A stretch of 64,000 nucleotides of DNA. Source: Cerrena zonata. Lineage: Eukaryota; Basidiomycota; Agaricomycetes; Polyporales; Cerrenaceae. Positions 50,256 to 60,253 of the stretch are shown one piece after another. The notes beneath the pieces are model-generated. The model made no database searches and had not been told where the DNA came from. It saw only the letters and a program-made list of their open reading frames with translations. A program made the position numbers and the translations under genes. Numbering within the stretch: position 1 is the first letter of the stretch; every line of letters starts with the position of its first letter. The DNA is taken from the NCBI GenBank assembly GCA_038087015.1, contig JASBNA010000076.1, positions 124,001 to 188,000 on the forward strand. The letters run 5' to 3'.

Positions 50256-52715
50256 ATGTCTTCCTCTTTCACGCAACCCGAACCCCCCACCGCTAGGTCA
50301 AGTCGCCGGTCGAGGTCAGCTTCGTCATCCATAGCGCGCCTGTCTGGGTCTTCTACTCCCAAACTGAATCCTACGGATAATGACATAGAGATCCTACTGC
50401 TGGTTGAAGTTGATGTTTCAGGGTCACCAAATAAAGCGAGAGCGAAGAAACCTTCGAATTCAAAAGTGAACACACCTTCTCGTTATTCTTTGCAAACCTC
50501 ATCTGATAAAGACGGCCGTGATATTCTTTCAATGTTGAATGGTCAAGCTAGACGTTCCAACGATTCTAGTCCTAATAAAGAACCCACTAGTAACATGAAA
50601 AAGCGTAAGCTGCCATCAACTCCCGCACTTCCTTCCCAGCCTTCTAGAAAATCTTCTCGACTATCCGAAAAAACAGTTGACTTCAGCAATAATGGCCTTC
50701 AATTAAAAAAGAGTCCTCATATAATAGAAACCCCTTCAAGAAAGACAAGGTTGAAGGGCCTTGGAACTTTGCAAAGTGGTGGTGTGAAATCATTTGAGGA
50801 ACCCGAATTAGCAGCACCTCAGCCTATATATACTGGTCTTCCGTTGGAATCTTTCCCAACTGCCAAAATCAAAAAAGAATCACTATGGCCACTGAACAAA
50901 AAAATTAATGGTAACGGACTTAACAAAAAGTCGAGATCTACAAGTTATAATAATTCACGTAATTCGTCCGTTACTCCACCAGATGACATTTCCTCTATTG
51001 ACGGGGTTGAACAAGATTACAAACTAAATCTTACAACATCAAAATCGGAAGACATATCTTCAGTCAGTGAAATCAGAGAGCCTAGACTTCCTAAGAAGAA
51101 ACCAGGTAAAAAGACAGAAGGGTTGAAGCTCATTATCCGTACTCCGAAGAAAATTAAGTCAAATCAAACATCATCTAAAGCTACTGCGACTACCTCAAAC
51201 AAAGTTAAGGTTATCTCGCCTAAAAAACCAAATAATACAAATCTTGCTCCTATTAACAGAAACGTAAATGAGCAAGATACCCATTCGGAAGGTGATCCGG
51301 CTGAAGAAAATGAAGATTTTTGTAATACGTGTGGTGGTTCAGGTGTCTTCATTTGTTGTGATTCATGTCCAAAATCTTTCCACTTTACATGTTGTGAACC
51401 TCCTCTTGAAGACTGCCCTGAAGATAATTGGCATTGTAGAGAGTGTGATTTAAAACAGAACAATCAACCAAAAGAAAACTGGAATTTCATTGGTCTTTTT
51501 GGGCCTTTATTGAATGATACTCAGGGCAGAAATCCGATTGAATTTTGTTTACCAAGGAAATTTAGGGATTCAACTTTTCACAATGTGTCCTCTGATTCTT
51601 TTAATCATTACAAAGATGACCTGATGAAACCAGAAATATCATATAGCAAGGCAAACGGATCTCAAATTTCTGGCTGTAATAAAGATGACGATCTTGAGAT
51701 TGAATCTTTATACGATTCCAAAGGAAGACCATTTCTTTGCCATAAATGTGGTGATTCGGGTTTGAACAAACGTTTTCTTATCCATTGTGACTATTGTCCA
51801 TTAATTTGGCATTTAGACTGTCTTGATAACATTATGTGCTCCACCAAAACGTTAGGTAGCAAATGGAAATGCCCGAACCATGTTGATAATTTATTACCTA
51901 CATCACTTTTCAATAAAAGAAACTTCAAGGATAGTAGTGTGGTTGAGGTTTCCCTTCACAATCATTTTTTACAAATTGCATCTATGAATAATCTTTTCAT
52001 AAAATATAATGACCAGCCTTATTTCAAGGATGGTGCAGTCCCTTCATTTCAAGATTATGCTCAGTTTGAGCATGAAAGTTTCATTAGAAATAGCGAGTTT
52101 TCCTTTAAAGCTGAGGATCAAAGAGAATCCATGGATGATTCCAATGTTGATATTCATCCCAACTTTAAGCTTCCGGCATACTTTGATTCAACAACTAATT
52201 CTGATGATAAGGTTGTAGCAAAGGCATCCAATAACCTCTCGAAATTACTAGTAATCACTGATAAATCTCAAGACACAGGGGTGACGAATAAAGGGTTTGT
52301 TTATCGAGTACCCGAAGAATCTATTATTTTGAGTTTTATGGCCAAATCAAAAGAATTACGTAACACTAATCCAGAAACTGTCCGTACTAAAAAGGCAACT
52401 ATTATGGAAGAAATTAGCAATTACGAAAATAGAAGCCGTTTGGAATCAAACTCAGATGAATTAGAGCTTGTTGATGGCCTTTCGCAATTGAAACAACGTC
52501 CCATAGTACATCATCCTTCCAACAAAATTGATTTTGATGAGCTTGTTAAAATAGCTCTCGAGAGCGAGGGTTTAACTCCATACACAGAAAATAAAGATGT
52601 TAAGAGTTCCATTTCACTGGAGGAGATTGACGACTTATTGAAAATCAAAAAACTTATTGAAGCAAAGGGGAGAGAATCCCTAATAGATTTTTTAAAGTCA
52701 AATCCGAAACATTAA
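50256..52715 (+). CDS. RCO1: RCO1-like PHD-finger subunit of Rpd3S histone deacetylase
   Basis: An 819-residue nuclear protein. A disordered, basic, Ser/Pro-rich N-terminal half precedes a first PHD finger at about 355-401 (DFCNTCGGSGVFICCDSCPKSFHFTC ... NWHCREC) and a second at about 494-545 (FLCHKCGDSG ... LIHCDYCPLIWHLDCL ... KWKCPNH). The spacing of two PHD fingers with this sequence is that of Rco1, which with Eaf3 recruits the Rpd3S complex to H3K36-methylated gene bodies and suppresses cryptic transcription. Between and after the fingers are family-like stretches (ENWNFIGLFGPLL). S. cerevisiae Rco1 is shorter (684). Confidence 0.85.
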   Translation: MSSSFTQPEPPTARSSRRSRSASSSIARLSGSSTPKLNPTDNDIEILLLVEVDVSGSPNKARAKKPSNSKVNTPSRYSLQTSSDKDGRDILSMLNGQARRSNDSSPNKEPTSNMKKRKLPSTPALPSQPSRKSSRLSEKTVDFSNNGLQLKKSPHIIETPSRKTRLKGLGTLQSGGVKSFEEPELAAPQPIYTGLPLESFPTAKIKKESLWPLNKKINGNGLNKKSRSTSYNNSRNSSVTPPDDISSIDGVEQDYKLNLTTSKSEDISSVSEIREPRLPKKKPGKKTEGLKLIIRTPKKIKSNQTSSKATATTSNKVKVISPKKPNNTNLAPINRNVNEQDTHSEGDPAEENEDFCNTCGGSGVFICCDSCPKSFHFTCCEPPLEDCPEDNWHCRECDLKQNNQPKENWNFIGLFGPLLNDTQGRNPIEFCLPRKFRDSTFHNVSSDSFNHYKDDLMKPEISYSKANGSQISGCNKDDDLEIESLYDSKGRPFLCHKCGDSGLNKRFLIHCDYCPLIWHLDCLDNIMCSTKTLGSKWKCPNHVDNLLPTSLFNKRNFKDSSVVEVSLHNHFLQIASMNNLFIKYNDQPYFKDGAVPSFQDYAQFEHESFIRNSEFSFKAEDQRESMDDSNVDIHPNFKLPAYFDSTTNSDDKVVAKASNNLSKLLVITDKSQDTGVTNKGFVYRVPEESIILSFMAKSKELRNTNPETVRTKKATIMEEISNYENRSRLESNSDELELVDGLSQLKQRPIVHHPSNKIDFDELVKIALESEGLTPYTENKDVKSSISLEEIDDLLKIKKLIEAKGRESLIDFLKSNPKH

Positions 52716-52964
52716 TCTACATCAAAGAAGCATATATAACTAATTAATAAACTCTAACATTTTCTTTTTTTTTTTTTTTTTTTTTTGGCTTTTTTTTTTT
52801 GCTTACTTTTTGCAATTCCATTTTACTCTTTCATTTCGATCTTTCACTTCAATCTTTTACTTTAACTCTTCCTATATTTTGGCTTACAAAGAGAGCTCAG
52901 ATCTTAAAACGTATACTAATATATATTAAAATGGAGTCGGGATTTATTTACAAGATGGTTCAAA
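52716..52964. other. Terminator-like T-rich gap between RCO1 and MRP49
   Basis: Two long T runs (52764-52786 and 52790-52800) in the 3' flank of two convergent genes. AT-rich, no gene. Confidence 0.5.
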
Positions 52965-53420
52965 CTAATGTTGGCTAGGGAATTCTAGACGAGGTATTTC
53001 AGAATCTGCAACCTTTTCGGCATTAGTGAGTTGGACAAGTTTGCGAAGAATGTTGGATGCATGTTTGCCCTTGCAGTCTATTTCTGACTTGTTGCCGGAA
53101 GCATCATGAACGATTATCTTATTTGGAATTGCACAGATATCTTGGTGTGAATCTGAATTAGGTCTTACTCTAGTAACGACAAAGTTAACATCTTCATTAT
53201 GGAACTTTAATGCTGGCAAGTTTTCTCTCCAAAACTTTTTCAACCCAGCAGCTGGACCATAAACAGATTTCAGTGCTAACATCAATTCAACGGTTTTATA
53301 TTTGGAGGAGTCAAGCTTGTAAGCTTTTGTTGAGGCACCCGATATAAGATTGAGTCTGTATATTTGTTTTAACAAAGGTTTGCTGGGAGCACCCTTGAAC
53401 ATACTAGCACCACTGGACAT
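52965..53420 (-). CDS. MRP49: MRP49-like mitochondrial large-subunit ribosomal protein
   Basis: A 151-residue basic protein with the thioredoxin-like L51/S25/CI-B8 fold pattern: strand-helix at YKTVELMLALKSVYGPAAGLKKFWRE, then NLPALKFHNEDVNFVVTRV, and a C-terminal helix (ASNILRKLVQLTNAE). This fits yeast Mrp49 (137 residues), a component of the mitochondrial 54S subunit. The N-terminal Ser/Lys-rich stretch could be a targeting signal. It is divergent from ARG7, also a mitochondrial protein. Relatives in the same domain family (for example complex I B8-type subunits) are the main alternative. Confidence 0.65.
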   Translation of the reverse strand: MSSGASMFKGAPSKPLLKQIYRLNLISGASTKAYKLDSSKYKTVELMLALKSVYGPAAGLKKFWRENLPALKFHNEDVNFVVTRVRPNSDSHQDICAIPNKIIVHDASGNKSEIDCKGKHASNILRKLVQLTNAEKVADSEIPRLEFPSQH

Positions 53421-53887
53421 CTTTGCTTCGTTTTATAAAAGATATACTTAACTTGATGAATTCGGTCTTTTCACTTTAATTTTTTTTTTTTTCACTAAAC
53501 TTTTCATGTTTTCCTTCCTCACTCTTCTGATTTGTACATTTTCCACGACCACTCTTAACTATGGATGCTTCCCTAATTGTTTCCAAAAAGCACTGAACGA
53601 TCAGGATATGCGCTTTAAAAGGAGTTACTCGTGTGAAGAGAAAGCTTGGGTCTTCCTAGTATGCTCGACTTCATGAGTTTTGCCAATTAATTATAGCAAA
53701 ATCGCTCAAAATATCAATTTTTAGATGATTTTTGTTCCAAATAGGGTAACCGTCTAAGTAAGCGCGGTATGACTAACTTTTTTCATAGAAGTGAAAAATT
53801 CCTCAACGGTATAAAAGATAAGAATTGGCAACATTTGTGAAAACAGACCAGAAAGACTATTCTTGAACAGTAATTCAGATATTGACA
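53421..53887. other. Divergent promoter, MRP49/ARG7
   Basis: T run at 53480-53491 near the MRP49 start. TGACTAA at 53770-53776, one base from the Gcn4 site TGACTCA, lies 112 bp before the ARG7 ATG. Gcn4 control of ARG7 would fit amino-acid regulation, but the match is imperfect. Confidence 0.4.
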
Positions 53888-55204
53888 ATGGCTCTCTCAA
53901 GAAATTCTATTCGTTTTCTTTCTGATAAAGCAGCAAGATTTGTTCCAAAGACCGGGACATACCCGAAAGGGTTCGTAGTGGGTGGAATCCATTGTGGAGT
54001 AAAGAAAGATGGGAAATCTTTGGATTTGGCAATGTTGAGTAACCAATATGGTAATGAAGCTGTTGCTGCCGGTGTTTTCACCAAGAACAAGTTCAAGGCT
54101 GCTCCTGTTCAAGTCTCTTCTAAGATTTTGAAAGAGAAGAAAGGAGAAGGTATAAACTCATTGATCATTAATAGTGGGAACGCCAATGCGGTTACTGGGT
54201 CTCAAGGTATTAAGGACGCTAATGATATGGTAACCGTGACGGACTCTGTGCTCGAGAACCCCCACAACTCTTCTCTTGTTATGTCTACTGGGGTTATTGG
54301 TAATAACTTACCAATTGATAACATTCTTGGAGGTATCCCAAAATTAGCATTGGACAATTTGGGTAACACCCATGATCATTGGATCAAATGTGCTGAAGCC
54401 ATTTGTACTACTGATACTTTTCCTAAGTTAGTGAGTAAACAGTTTGAAGTAAATGGTGTCACTTATCGTTTGGCTGGTTTAGCAAAAGGTGCTGGTATGA
54501 TTTGTCCTAATATGGCTACCCTTTTAGGATTTTTCGTCACCGATGCTCCCGTCACATCTTCAGCATTGAACCAGATTGTCAAGTATGCCGTTGATCGCTC
54601 ATTTAATAGTATTTCTGTTGATGGTGATATGTCTACCAATGATACCATAGTAGCAATTGCAAATGGGGCTGCCGGTGGTGAAGTCATTGATAATTCATCA
54701 TCAAGTGCTGAATCATTTGTCATTTTACAAAATGAAATCACTTCTTTCGCTCAACAATTGGCCCAGTTAGTTGTCCGCGATGGAGAAGGAGCAACTAAAT
54801 TCATTACCATCAAAGTTAAGGATGCCTTATCTTATAATGACGGTAAGAAAATTGCATCATCGATCGCTAATTCATCGTTGTTTAAGACTGCCATGTATGG
54901 TAAAGATGCTAATTGGGGACGTATCTTATGTGCAATTGGTTATTCAAACGTTGCTTCCGATCACTCCATCAACCCTAATAAAACTAGTGTTTCCTTCATT
55001 CCTAGCGATGGTTCTGAAAAGTTAAACTTGTTGGTTGAAGGAGAACCAGAAACCGTTGATGAAGTTAGAGCATCTGAAATTTTACAGCATGAAGATTTAG
55101 AGATCGAAGTAAATTTAGGTACTGGTAGTGGCCAAGAAGCCACTTTCTGGACTTGTGATTTAACACATGAATACGTCACTATCAACGGTGATTATAGATC
55201 TTAA
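53888..55204 (+). CDS. ARG7: ARG7 (ECM42), mitochondrial ornithine acetyltransferase
   Basis: A 438-residue ArgJ-family enzyme of the mitochondrial matrix. It transfers acetyl from N-acetylornithine to glutamate in the cyclic arginine pathway. The N-terminus ([18 protein letters not shown]) is a mitochondrial presequence. Family motifs are [46 protein letters not shown] and the self-cleavage site [17 protein letters not shown], whose Thr211 becomes the nucleophile of the beta subunit. [15 protein letters not shown] and [19 protein letters not shown] follow. Length equals S. cerevisiae Arg7 (441). ATG 53888 is chosen; an upstream in-frame TTG is not a credible start. Confidence 0.96.
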   Translation: MALSRNSIRFLSDKAARFVPKTGTYPKGFVVGGIHCGVKKDGKSLDLAMLSNQYGNEAVAAGVFTKNKFKAAPVQVSSKILKEKKGEGINSLIINSGNANAVTGSQGIKDANDMVTVTDSVLENPHNSSLVMSTGVIGNNLPIDNILGGIPKLALDNLGNTHDHWIKCAEAICTTDTFPKLVSKQFEVNGVTYRLAGLAKGAGMICPNMATLLGFFVTDAPVTSSALNQIVKYAVDRSFNSISVDGDMSTNDTIVAIANGAAGGEVIDNSSSSAESFVILQNEITSFAQQLAQLVVRDGEGATKFITIKVKDALSYNDGKKIASSIANSSLFKTAMYGKDANWGRILCAIGYSNVASDHSINPNKTSVSFIPSDGSEKLNLLVEGEPETVDEVRASEILQHEDLEIEVNLGTGSGQEATFWTCDLTHEYVTINGDYRS

Positions 55205-55273
55205 GGTAATATTCAATTCTATTCTAAAAGTATATTTAGTGTGTATAGTACAATTTGAGTTTTTTCAACCGTT

Positions 55274-55279
55274 ACGCGT
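55274..55279. promoter_or_regulatory. MCB box upstream of the OB-fold gene
   Basis: ACGCGT, which on the minus strand reads ACGCGTAA, matching ACGCGTNA. It lies 77-82 bp upstream of the ATG at 55356, in a gap of only 151 bp. It suggests G1/S expression, in line with a telomere or replication role. Confidence 0.45.
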
Positions 55280-55355
55280 TTATGTATTTTTGATATCATT
55301 TTAAGCTCTCCAGTGTTGAGCAGAAACCCGTTTAGTTTGATTCCAAACACCTCTA

Positions 55356-56726
55356 ATGAGGATCAAAGACCTAAATGCACTGAATATTGGGCCTCCGGGG
55401 TCCAAGAATGACTTTTTTTGCATAGGGGTAGTTTTAGCTAATGGTTCTCCAATAATTAAAATGCTAGTAACTGATTTTACTAGTAACCACACCCAGAACT
55501 TTAAATTAGATCAACCAGACAGATCTATCGCCAGAGAAGTCGAAAGAATGGGGCTATCTAGAAATGATGTTATTCAACTCGAAATTTCCTCGAATTTATT
55601 TGAAAAATTGGCCAAAGAATATGAAGAAACTCTTGGTCTTAAACTACTCGATTTGAAATATGAGCTGTCAGGAAGCACATTTCGTCCTTTAGCTAGAAAA
55701 TTTTGTATGATTGCGGCTAAAACTTACTTCAGTTATAAGAGAAATCTCTCAGAACCGGTTGTTACTGGATCTATTAACAAAGTTTCCTTAATCTTCACGA
55801 ATGAAAAGAAGCTTGAGAGTAATACCGACCTTTTGGATAATTGTCTTGAATCACCTTTATTCAAAATGCATAGAATACCTGATACAAATATTTTGATTCA
55901 TTGGCTTAAAAGAAAAGGCTTGGTACTGAAAGTTACCCTGCTTCTTAAAAATGAAGAGGTAAAAACCTTATTGCAATATGATTCTGAGAGCGTAAATTCA
56001 AATCGGGAATCAGAACCAGAACACCGTATTAAAGAGGAAGAGTTACCACTGATACAAGATTCGGTGATTGATGATAGTCAATCTAATACTGGTTCAAATC
56101 AGAATATCAACGTCATTTCGGAGTCCCAATCCTCAAGGGCAATTTCACCTAGGCTACCGCCCTCGATAGAGATACAGCTGCAAGCTGCCGCTGAAGCTGG
56201 CTTTTTAAATACATTACCAGTGTCAAACAATTCTCAGATTCCAGCTTTGGATATAGCAAGCTCAACTCAATTGATATCAATTGAAGACGCAAATAAAAAT
56301 CTTGAACGTATTTCGATAGGATACAATTTCAAGATAAGAGCGTATATATCTGGATGGTCACCTCAAAATTTGACTCATATTTGTTCCAAGACGTATTTCC
56401 CTACTGGGGAATTAGGAGATCCTACTTTGATGCCGTTGGAATTCTACTTGACTTCAGTTCCACCTTCTTGTAACGGACCTCCTACCATTCTTGATGAGAG
56501 CAACCTACTCGTTGCCCGAATTGATGAAGAATCTATTCTTGACTTTTTCAACGCAGAGTCCATAGAGCGGTTATATATCAATTTGAATATGATCCAAGTG
56601 CAACCTAATAACATCGAAATGTTCGAACTCATAATAAAGAAAAGAAGTATGGGGAATACTACAGGTCTACCAGATTATTGGACAATTGAAAATTTAAATA
56701 TTAATGATATTAAGCTAGATCGTTAG
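55356..56726 (+). CDS. OB-fold protein, possible CDC13 telomere-binding protein
   Basis: A 456-residue protein with a compact N-terminal domain (about 1-160) that reads like a telomere-type OB fold: MRIKDLNALNIGPP, then FFCIGVVLANGSPIIKMLVTDF, a helix with SIAREVERMG and NDVIQLEIS. A Ser/Asn/Glu-rich linker (about 200-290) and a second OB-like domain (about 325-455: GYNFKIRAYISGWSPQNL, MPLEFYLTSVPP, DYWTIENLNINDI) follow. Candida-type Cdc13 proteins are short and consist of just a DNA-binding OB fold and a C-terminal OB fold, which fits this length and plan. Other single-strand-binding OB proteins (Stn1- or Pot1-like) remain possible. The call is from architecture and remembered pattern, not alignment. 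Confidence 0.45.
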   Translation: MRIKDLNALNIGPPGSKNDFFCIGVVLANGSPIIKMLVTDFTSNHTQNFKLDQPDRSIAREVERMGLSRNDVIQLEISSNLFEKLAKEYEETLGLKLLDLKYELSGSTFRPLARKFCMIAAKTYFSYKRNLSEPVVTGSINKVSLIFTNEKKLESNTDLLDNCLESPLFKMHRIPDTNILIHWLKRKGLVLKVTLLLKNEEVKTLLQYDSESVNSNRESEPEHRIKEEELPLIQDSVIDDSQSNTGSNQNINVISESQSSRAISPRLPPSIEIQLQAAAEAGFLNTLPVSNNSQIPALDIASSTQLISIEDANKNLERISIGYNFKIRAYISGWSPQNLTHICSKTYFPTGELGDPTLMPLEFYLTSVPPSCNGPPTILDESNLLVARIDEESILDFFNAESIERLYINLNMIQVQPNNIEMFELIIKKRSMGNTTGLPDYWTIENLNINDIKLDR

Positions 56727-56751
56727 CACGATCAATTAACCAAATGAACTT

Positions 56752-57690
56752 TTATTTCATAAAATCTTTTATATGCAGACATACTAGTTTGAAAACTTCA
56801 TCATTCTCCATGAATAGAGCATGTTTAGCTTTTGAGATGGTTACATATTCTTTTCTAGAGACTTTCAAGTTGTTGAAAAAGTTCTCGGATTTTTTATGAC
56901 TGGAAATGAAGTCATCTTTCGAATGAAATATCAAGATATTAATTGATGATGGAAACTGACTAGCGGATAGCAATTCCGTGATTTCTTGGGCACGATCTAA
57001 TATGAATTTGAGTTGACTTAAAGTGGAAATATTACATTCATCGGCTTCTGCCTCCAAATACTCTTTCCATTGAGGATCAGAAGTCACTGCATCCTTCGAT
57101 TTTGATAACTGATATCGTTGATACGGGAACCAATCACAAATTTTGCTTAAAATGGCATATTTGATTGATGAAAGTTCTAGGTTAGGAGGGTAGTCGATAA
57201 GAGGGGCGGAAGTGATGATGTTGTTTATTCTATTGCGATACTTACCTTTGAAAGCATATCCAAGTGCTATTGTGCCACCCATTGAATGGCCCACGAGGGA
57301 ATATGTCAAGCTCTCCTTATTATTATGATGACAGGAGTCACTAAAATCAAACGCAATTTCTATCATCTTATCCAAATCGTTATAGGCAACATCTTTATTT
57401 CTCCCCGATCTTCCCTTATATTTACCCTTTGAGGTTTCACCTGTGCCTCGCTGATCATAAATCCAACATTCGTATCCTAACGAAGTAAAAAATTCCATTA
57501 TCCTGTAATATAAAGAACTATGTTCAGACCAGCCATGAAGAAATAAAATCTTTCCTCTTATAGGGCCATCTTCATCTATTAATGGTACCTGGGTTACTCT
57601 AAACTGTATTCCATCATGCTCGTAGTCTTGAATATGGATAGGTCTATTAGGATAGGCAGAAATGTACGGTAGAGCATGATTTGATTTCAT
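56752..57690 (-). CDS. YJU3: YJU3-like monoglyceride lipase
   Basis: A 312-residue alpha/beta hydrolase of the monoglyceride lipase family that splits monoacylglycerol to glycerol and fatty acid on lipid droplets and membranes. The oxyanion region is FLHGWSEHS, the family stretch is WIYDQRGTGETS, and the nucleophile elbow GHSMGG puts the catalytic Ser at 136. The acid is Asp259 or Asp260 (HSKDDF) and His290 (KAKHAL) completes the triad. Length matches Yju3 (313). It converges on the OB-fold gene, with only 25 bp between stop codons. Confidence 0.93.
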   Translation of the reverse strand: MKSNHALPYISAYPNRPIHIQDYEHDGIQFRVTQVPLIDEDGPIRGKILFLHGWSEHSSLYYRIMEFFTSLGYECWIYDQRGTGETSKGKYKGRSGRNKDVAYNDLDKMIEIAFDFSDSCHHNNKESLTYSLVGHSMGGTIALGYAFKGKYRNRINNIITSAPLIDYPPNLELSSIKYAILSKICDWFPYQRYQLSKSKDAVTSDPQWKEYLEAEADECNISTLSQLKFILDRAQEITELLSASQFPSSINILIFHSKDDFISSHKKSENFFNNLKVSRKEYVTISKAKHALFMENDEVFKLVCLHIKDFMK

Positions 57691-58413
57691 TCTAGAAATT
57701 CAATGTTGCAATAATTCAATTCAGATTAATGGATATAGTCAACACTTTATACTTCTACTCTATATGTAGTCTATGTTGTCGGATATTTGGACTTTTTAAT
57801 TGCAACAAAAGCAATGCAAACTCTAAAAAACCTTTCGAACACTATTCGACTTTACAAGCTCCTTAAGGACCCATCGACGACGCTTATCCTCTATTTCCAA
57901 AGTGTCTTCTTTTCAATTTGCCTCGATTTCTCCGATCAATTCATACCGTTGACCTGCAGTGCGCCGGGGAGTCTCGCGCAATGCACTTTGTTTCCCGTTA
58001 TTGTCGGCACCGTCCGCGATTTGCCTGTCGAAATGAAGCATTGAGGGTTATACTATTCCTTTTAGACCCGAAATCTGTACCTTTCGGAACTGGTGGCAGC
58101 AGTTTGACAGCTGGACATGACAGCACTTACTCCGATCAATCATGTTAGTACCTCCAACCAGAGTGTTCTGCTTAAAAAAAGTTGCTGGAGGTATCGGGCA
58201 TGGTATACTTTTTAACTTTAAACAACCCAAGATTTAAGGTATGTCTCGGTAAGTACTGTTGTAAGTGGTGGTGTTTTAACCTTATTAAGATTGTGCATAT
58301 GTAACCCACTCGTATTTTCTAGACTTACAATTTTACATTCCTTATTCAAGATAAATCATTTAGCAAATTTTAAGTACATTTAATAAAGATCTGAAGATTA
58401 GCGCATGAATTGC
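57691..58413. other. Intergenic between YJU3 and the SDR gene
   Basis: Relatively GC-rich at about 57940-58030. Two overlapping plus-strand frames (ATG 57814 to 58044, and about 57918-58148) are open but show no known signature. They could be fragments of an unrecognised small gene. No RNA gene was identified. Confidence 0.35.
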
Positions 58414-59382
58414 TTATACGTTGCATGGTTGGGAATCAGTAACTGATGGGGAATGGTTTGTTGAGTTAGTCTTGGAATTTGTTTTGCTTACAACTTTGCT
58501 TAGAGTATCTTTGAAAGACTTCATGCTCTGGTCTATGCCCGAATAATATCTAGCCACCTCCACTATTGGCCAAGGGACTGCTCTAAACACGGGTAAAATA
58601 TTTCCATAAAAAGGTAATTTGATTTCTCCTCTTCGACCTAACTCTACTGCTTTCAAAACATTTTTAGCCACATAGCTTGGGTCTAATTCTGGAGCCAAGA
58701 GGGATGAGGGAGTTTGGACACCACGAAACATTCTGGTTTTCAACTGCCCTGGACATATTAATAAGGTCTTAACACCAGTAGGGTTAATCGAAGGAGGCCC
58801 CAATTCATAAGTTAACGACTCATGCAAAGCTATCAAGCCGGATTTGGATGCACCATATGCACTCAATCTTGATGGAGACATATACCCTAGTACTGAAGCA
58901 ATAGTTATGATGTATCCACGATGAAGTTCCAACATATCAGGAAGAAAGATTTTGATTGTGTAGAAACTCGATAGTAAGTTGACTTTTAGAGTGCGTTCTA
59001 TTTCTTCATAACTCAAATGTAATAGTGATTTTCCTGTAGTGATTCCTGCATTATTAATCAAAATGGTAACTTTCCCAATCTCTTGTACGATTTGTCTTTG
59101 GCACTTTATCACTTGATTTCGATCACTAACGTCACATTGAAAATAATGGACATTAGCAATCTGTTCTGATTCTTCAGGAACTACCACATCCAAAACGACT
59201 ACTTTTGCATTCCTAGCTACAAACCTGGATACAATCTCTTTCCCAAGACCTGATGCACCCCCTGTAAGCAAAACAATATCTCTATCCGGCTGAAAGTAGT
59301 TCCCAATGATAAGCTGCGAAATATTCATGTATTGTTTATTAAGATGATAGAATAAAACCATCAATGACATTGGTCCGGTCAT
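58414..59382 (-). CDS. Short-chain dehydrogenase/reductase (SDR16C/TDA5-like)
   Basis: A 322-residue NAD(P)-dependent oxidoreductase with the complete classical SDR set: TGGASGLG cofactor motif (40-47), CDV (83-85), NNAG (110-113), and catalytic Ser163, Tyr176 and Lys180 (YGASK), then ICPGQLKTRMF. A hydrophobic N-terminus (about 5-30) could anchor it to ER or lipid droplets, as in RDH10/DHRS-type and yeast Tda5 proteins. The C-terminus is Ser/Thr/Asn-rich and polar. The substrate is not predictable. ATG 59382 is used; the frame continues nine bases further without another ATG. Confidence 0.85.
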   Translation of the reverse strand: MTGPMSLMVLFYHLNKQYMNISQLIIGNYFQPDRDIVLLTGGASGLGKEIVSRFVARNAKVVVLDVVVPEESEQIANVHYFQCDVSDRNQVIKCQRQIVQEIGKVTILINNAGITTGKSLLHLSYEEIERTLKVNLLSSFYTIKIFLPDMLELHRGYIITIASVLGYMSPSRLSAYGASKSGLIALHESLTYELGPPSINPTGVKTLLICPGQLKTRMFRGVQTPSSLLAPELDPSYVAKNVLKAVELGRRGEIKLPFYGNILPVFRAVPWPIVEVARYYSGIDQSMKSFKDTLSKVVSKTNSKTNSTNHSPSVTDSQPCNV

Positions 59383-60046
59383 GTTTAGCAATTGTTGGGT
59401 ACTTCTGAAATAACTTGTAAGTTAGGTTTAGCTAACTCTTTGTGGTTTTGGTAAAATTACTGCAAAATTTAGTCTTATTCCGTGAAGTGCAAAAAAAAAG
59501 ATAGGTAGGAACAAAATTACACAAAATCAATGAAGTATCAGCTTAACCCCAGATGAAGAATCTACAGCCAGTCTGAAGAGAGACTTTAGTTTAGATCAGT
59601 TTAGGATCGATACGTGTTGATATTATAGGATATCATGTATTTAAGAAAAACAATATATACAAAAACAAGGAAAATACCGGATAAAACCATATACAGAATA
59701 AATAAACAAGGTTAGCTAGAAACAAAAGAAAGATATGCAACGAATGTTCAATGAATGATGTAAAAAGTAGCGATAGCCAACTAAACAGGTATTGAAATAT
59801 CAAAGGAGTGAAATGAAAAAAATGCAACATTAGGAAATAAAAATGAATGAATGCTGTGAAAGAAATAAAATGGATCAGATCAACTGAAAATGCAAAAGCC
59901 TCGATGCTTAATTATTAATGGGAATCATACTGTAAATTCAAATAAATTCATGCTTTCCCTGTCATCCACTAAATTAACAGAATGAAAGCAACAACCAGTT
60001 CAAGATATGGGTAATTGCCAAGGCAAATGTTTAGGATGAGCCTTGC
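59383..60046. other. Intergenic upstream of the SDR gene
   Basis: AT-rich, A-run at about 59491-59499. A 65-codon hydrophobic minus-strand frame (59633-59830) looks like chance. No gene seen. Confidence 0.4.
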
Positions 60047-60253
60047 TCAATCTCTAGGGAACTTCTTCAAAGTGGTATTATAGATTTTCTTACCATATAC
60101 ATGGTTCATCAATACAGAGTTAGTCTTTTGGCTACTCATTGTTCCGGCAGCTTTCGATCCACCGGAGGAACACTTGGATGCAACAAAATCAGCAGCGACC
60201 AACATGACTGGTGCTAAAAGGTATAATCCTGAATGTGATCCGAAATTCTTCAT
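60047..60253 (-). CDS. Small unknown protein, 68 residues
   Basis: Not recognised. ORF from ATG 60253 to stop 60047, with yeast-preferred codons (AAG, TTG, GGT, AAC) throughout and a plausible promoter upstream, so probably real. The N-terminal third is hydrophobic (GLYLLAPVMLVAADFVA), possibly a membrane helix or mitochondrial signal anchor. A Gly/Ser/Lys stretch (SSGGSKAAG) and a basic C-terminus (NTTLKKFPRD) follow. It may be a small mitochondrial or ER membrane protein specific to this group. Confidence 0.5.
   Translation of the reverse strand: MKNFGSHSGLYLLAPVMLVAADFVASKCSSGGSKAAGTMSSQKTNSVLMNHVYGKKIYNTTLKKFPRD

Noticed and set aside
53770..53776. Gcn4 site before ARG7
   Set aside because: TGACTAA differs from the consensus by one base; only mentioned in the promoter note.
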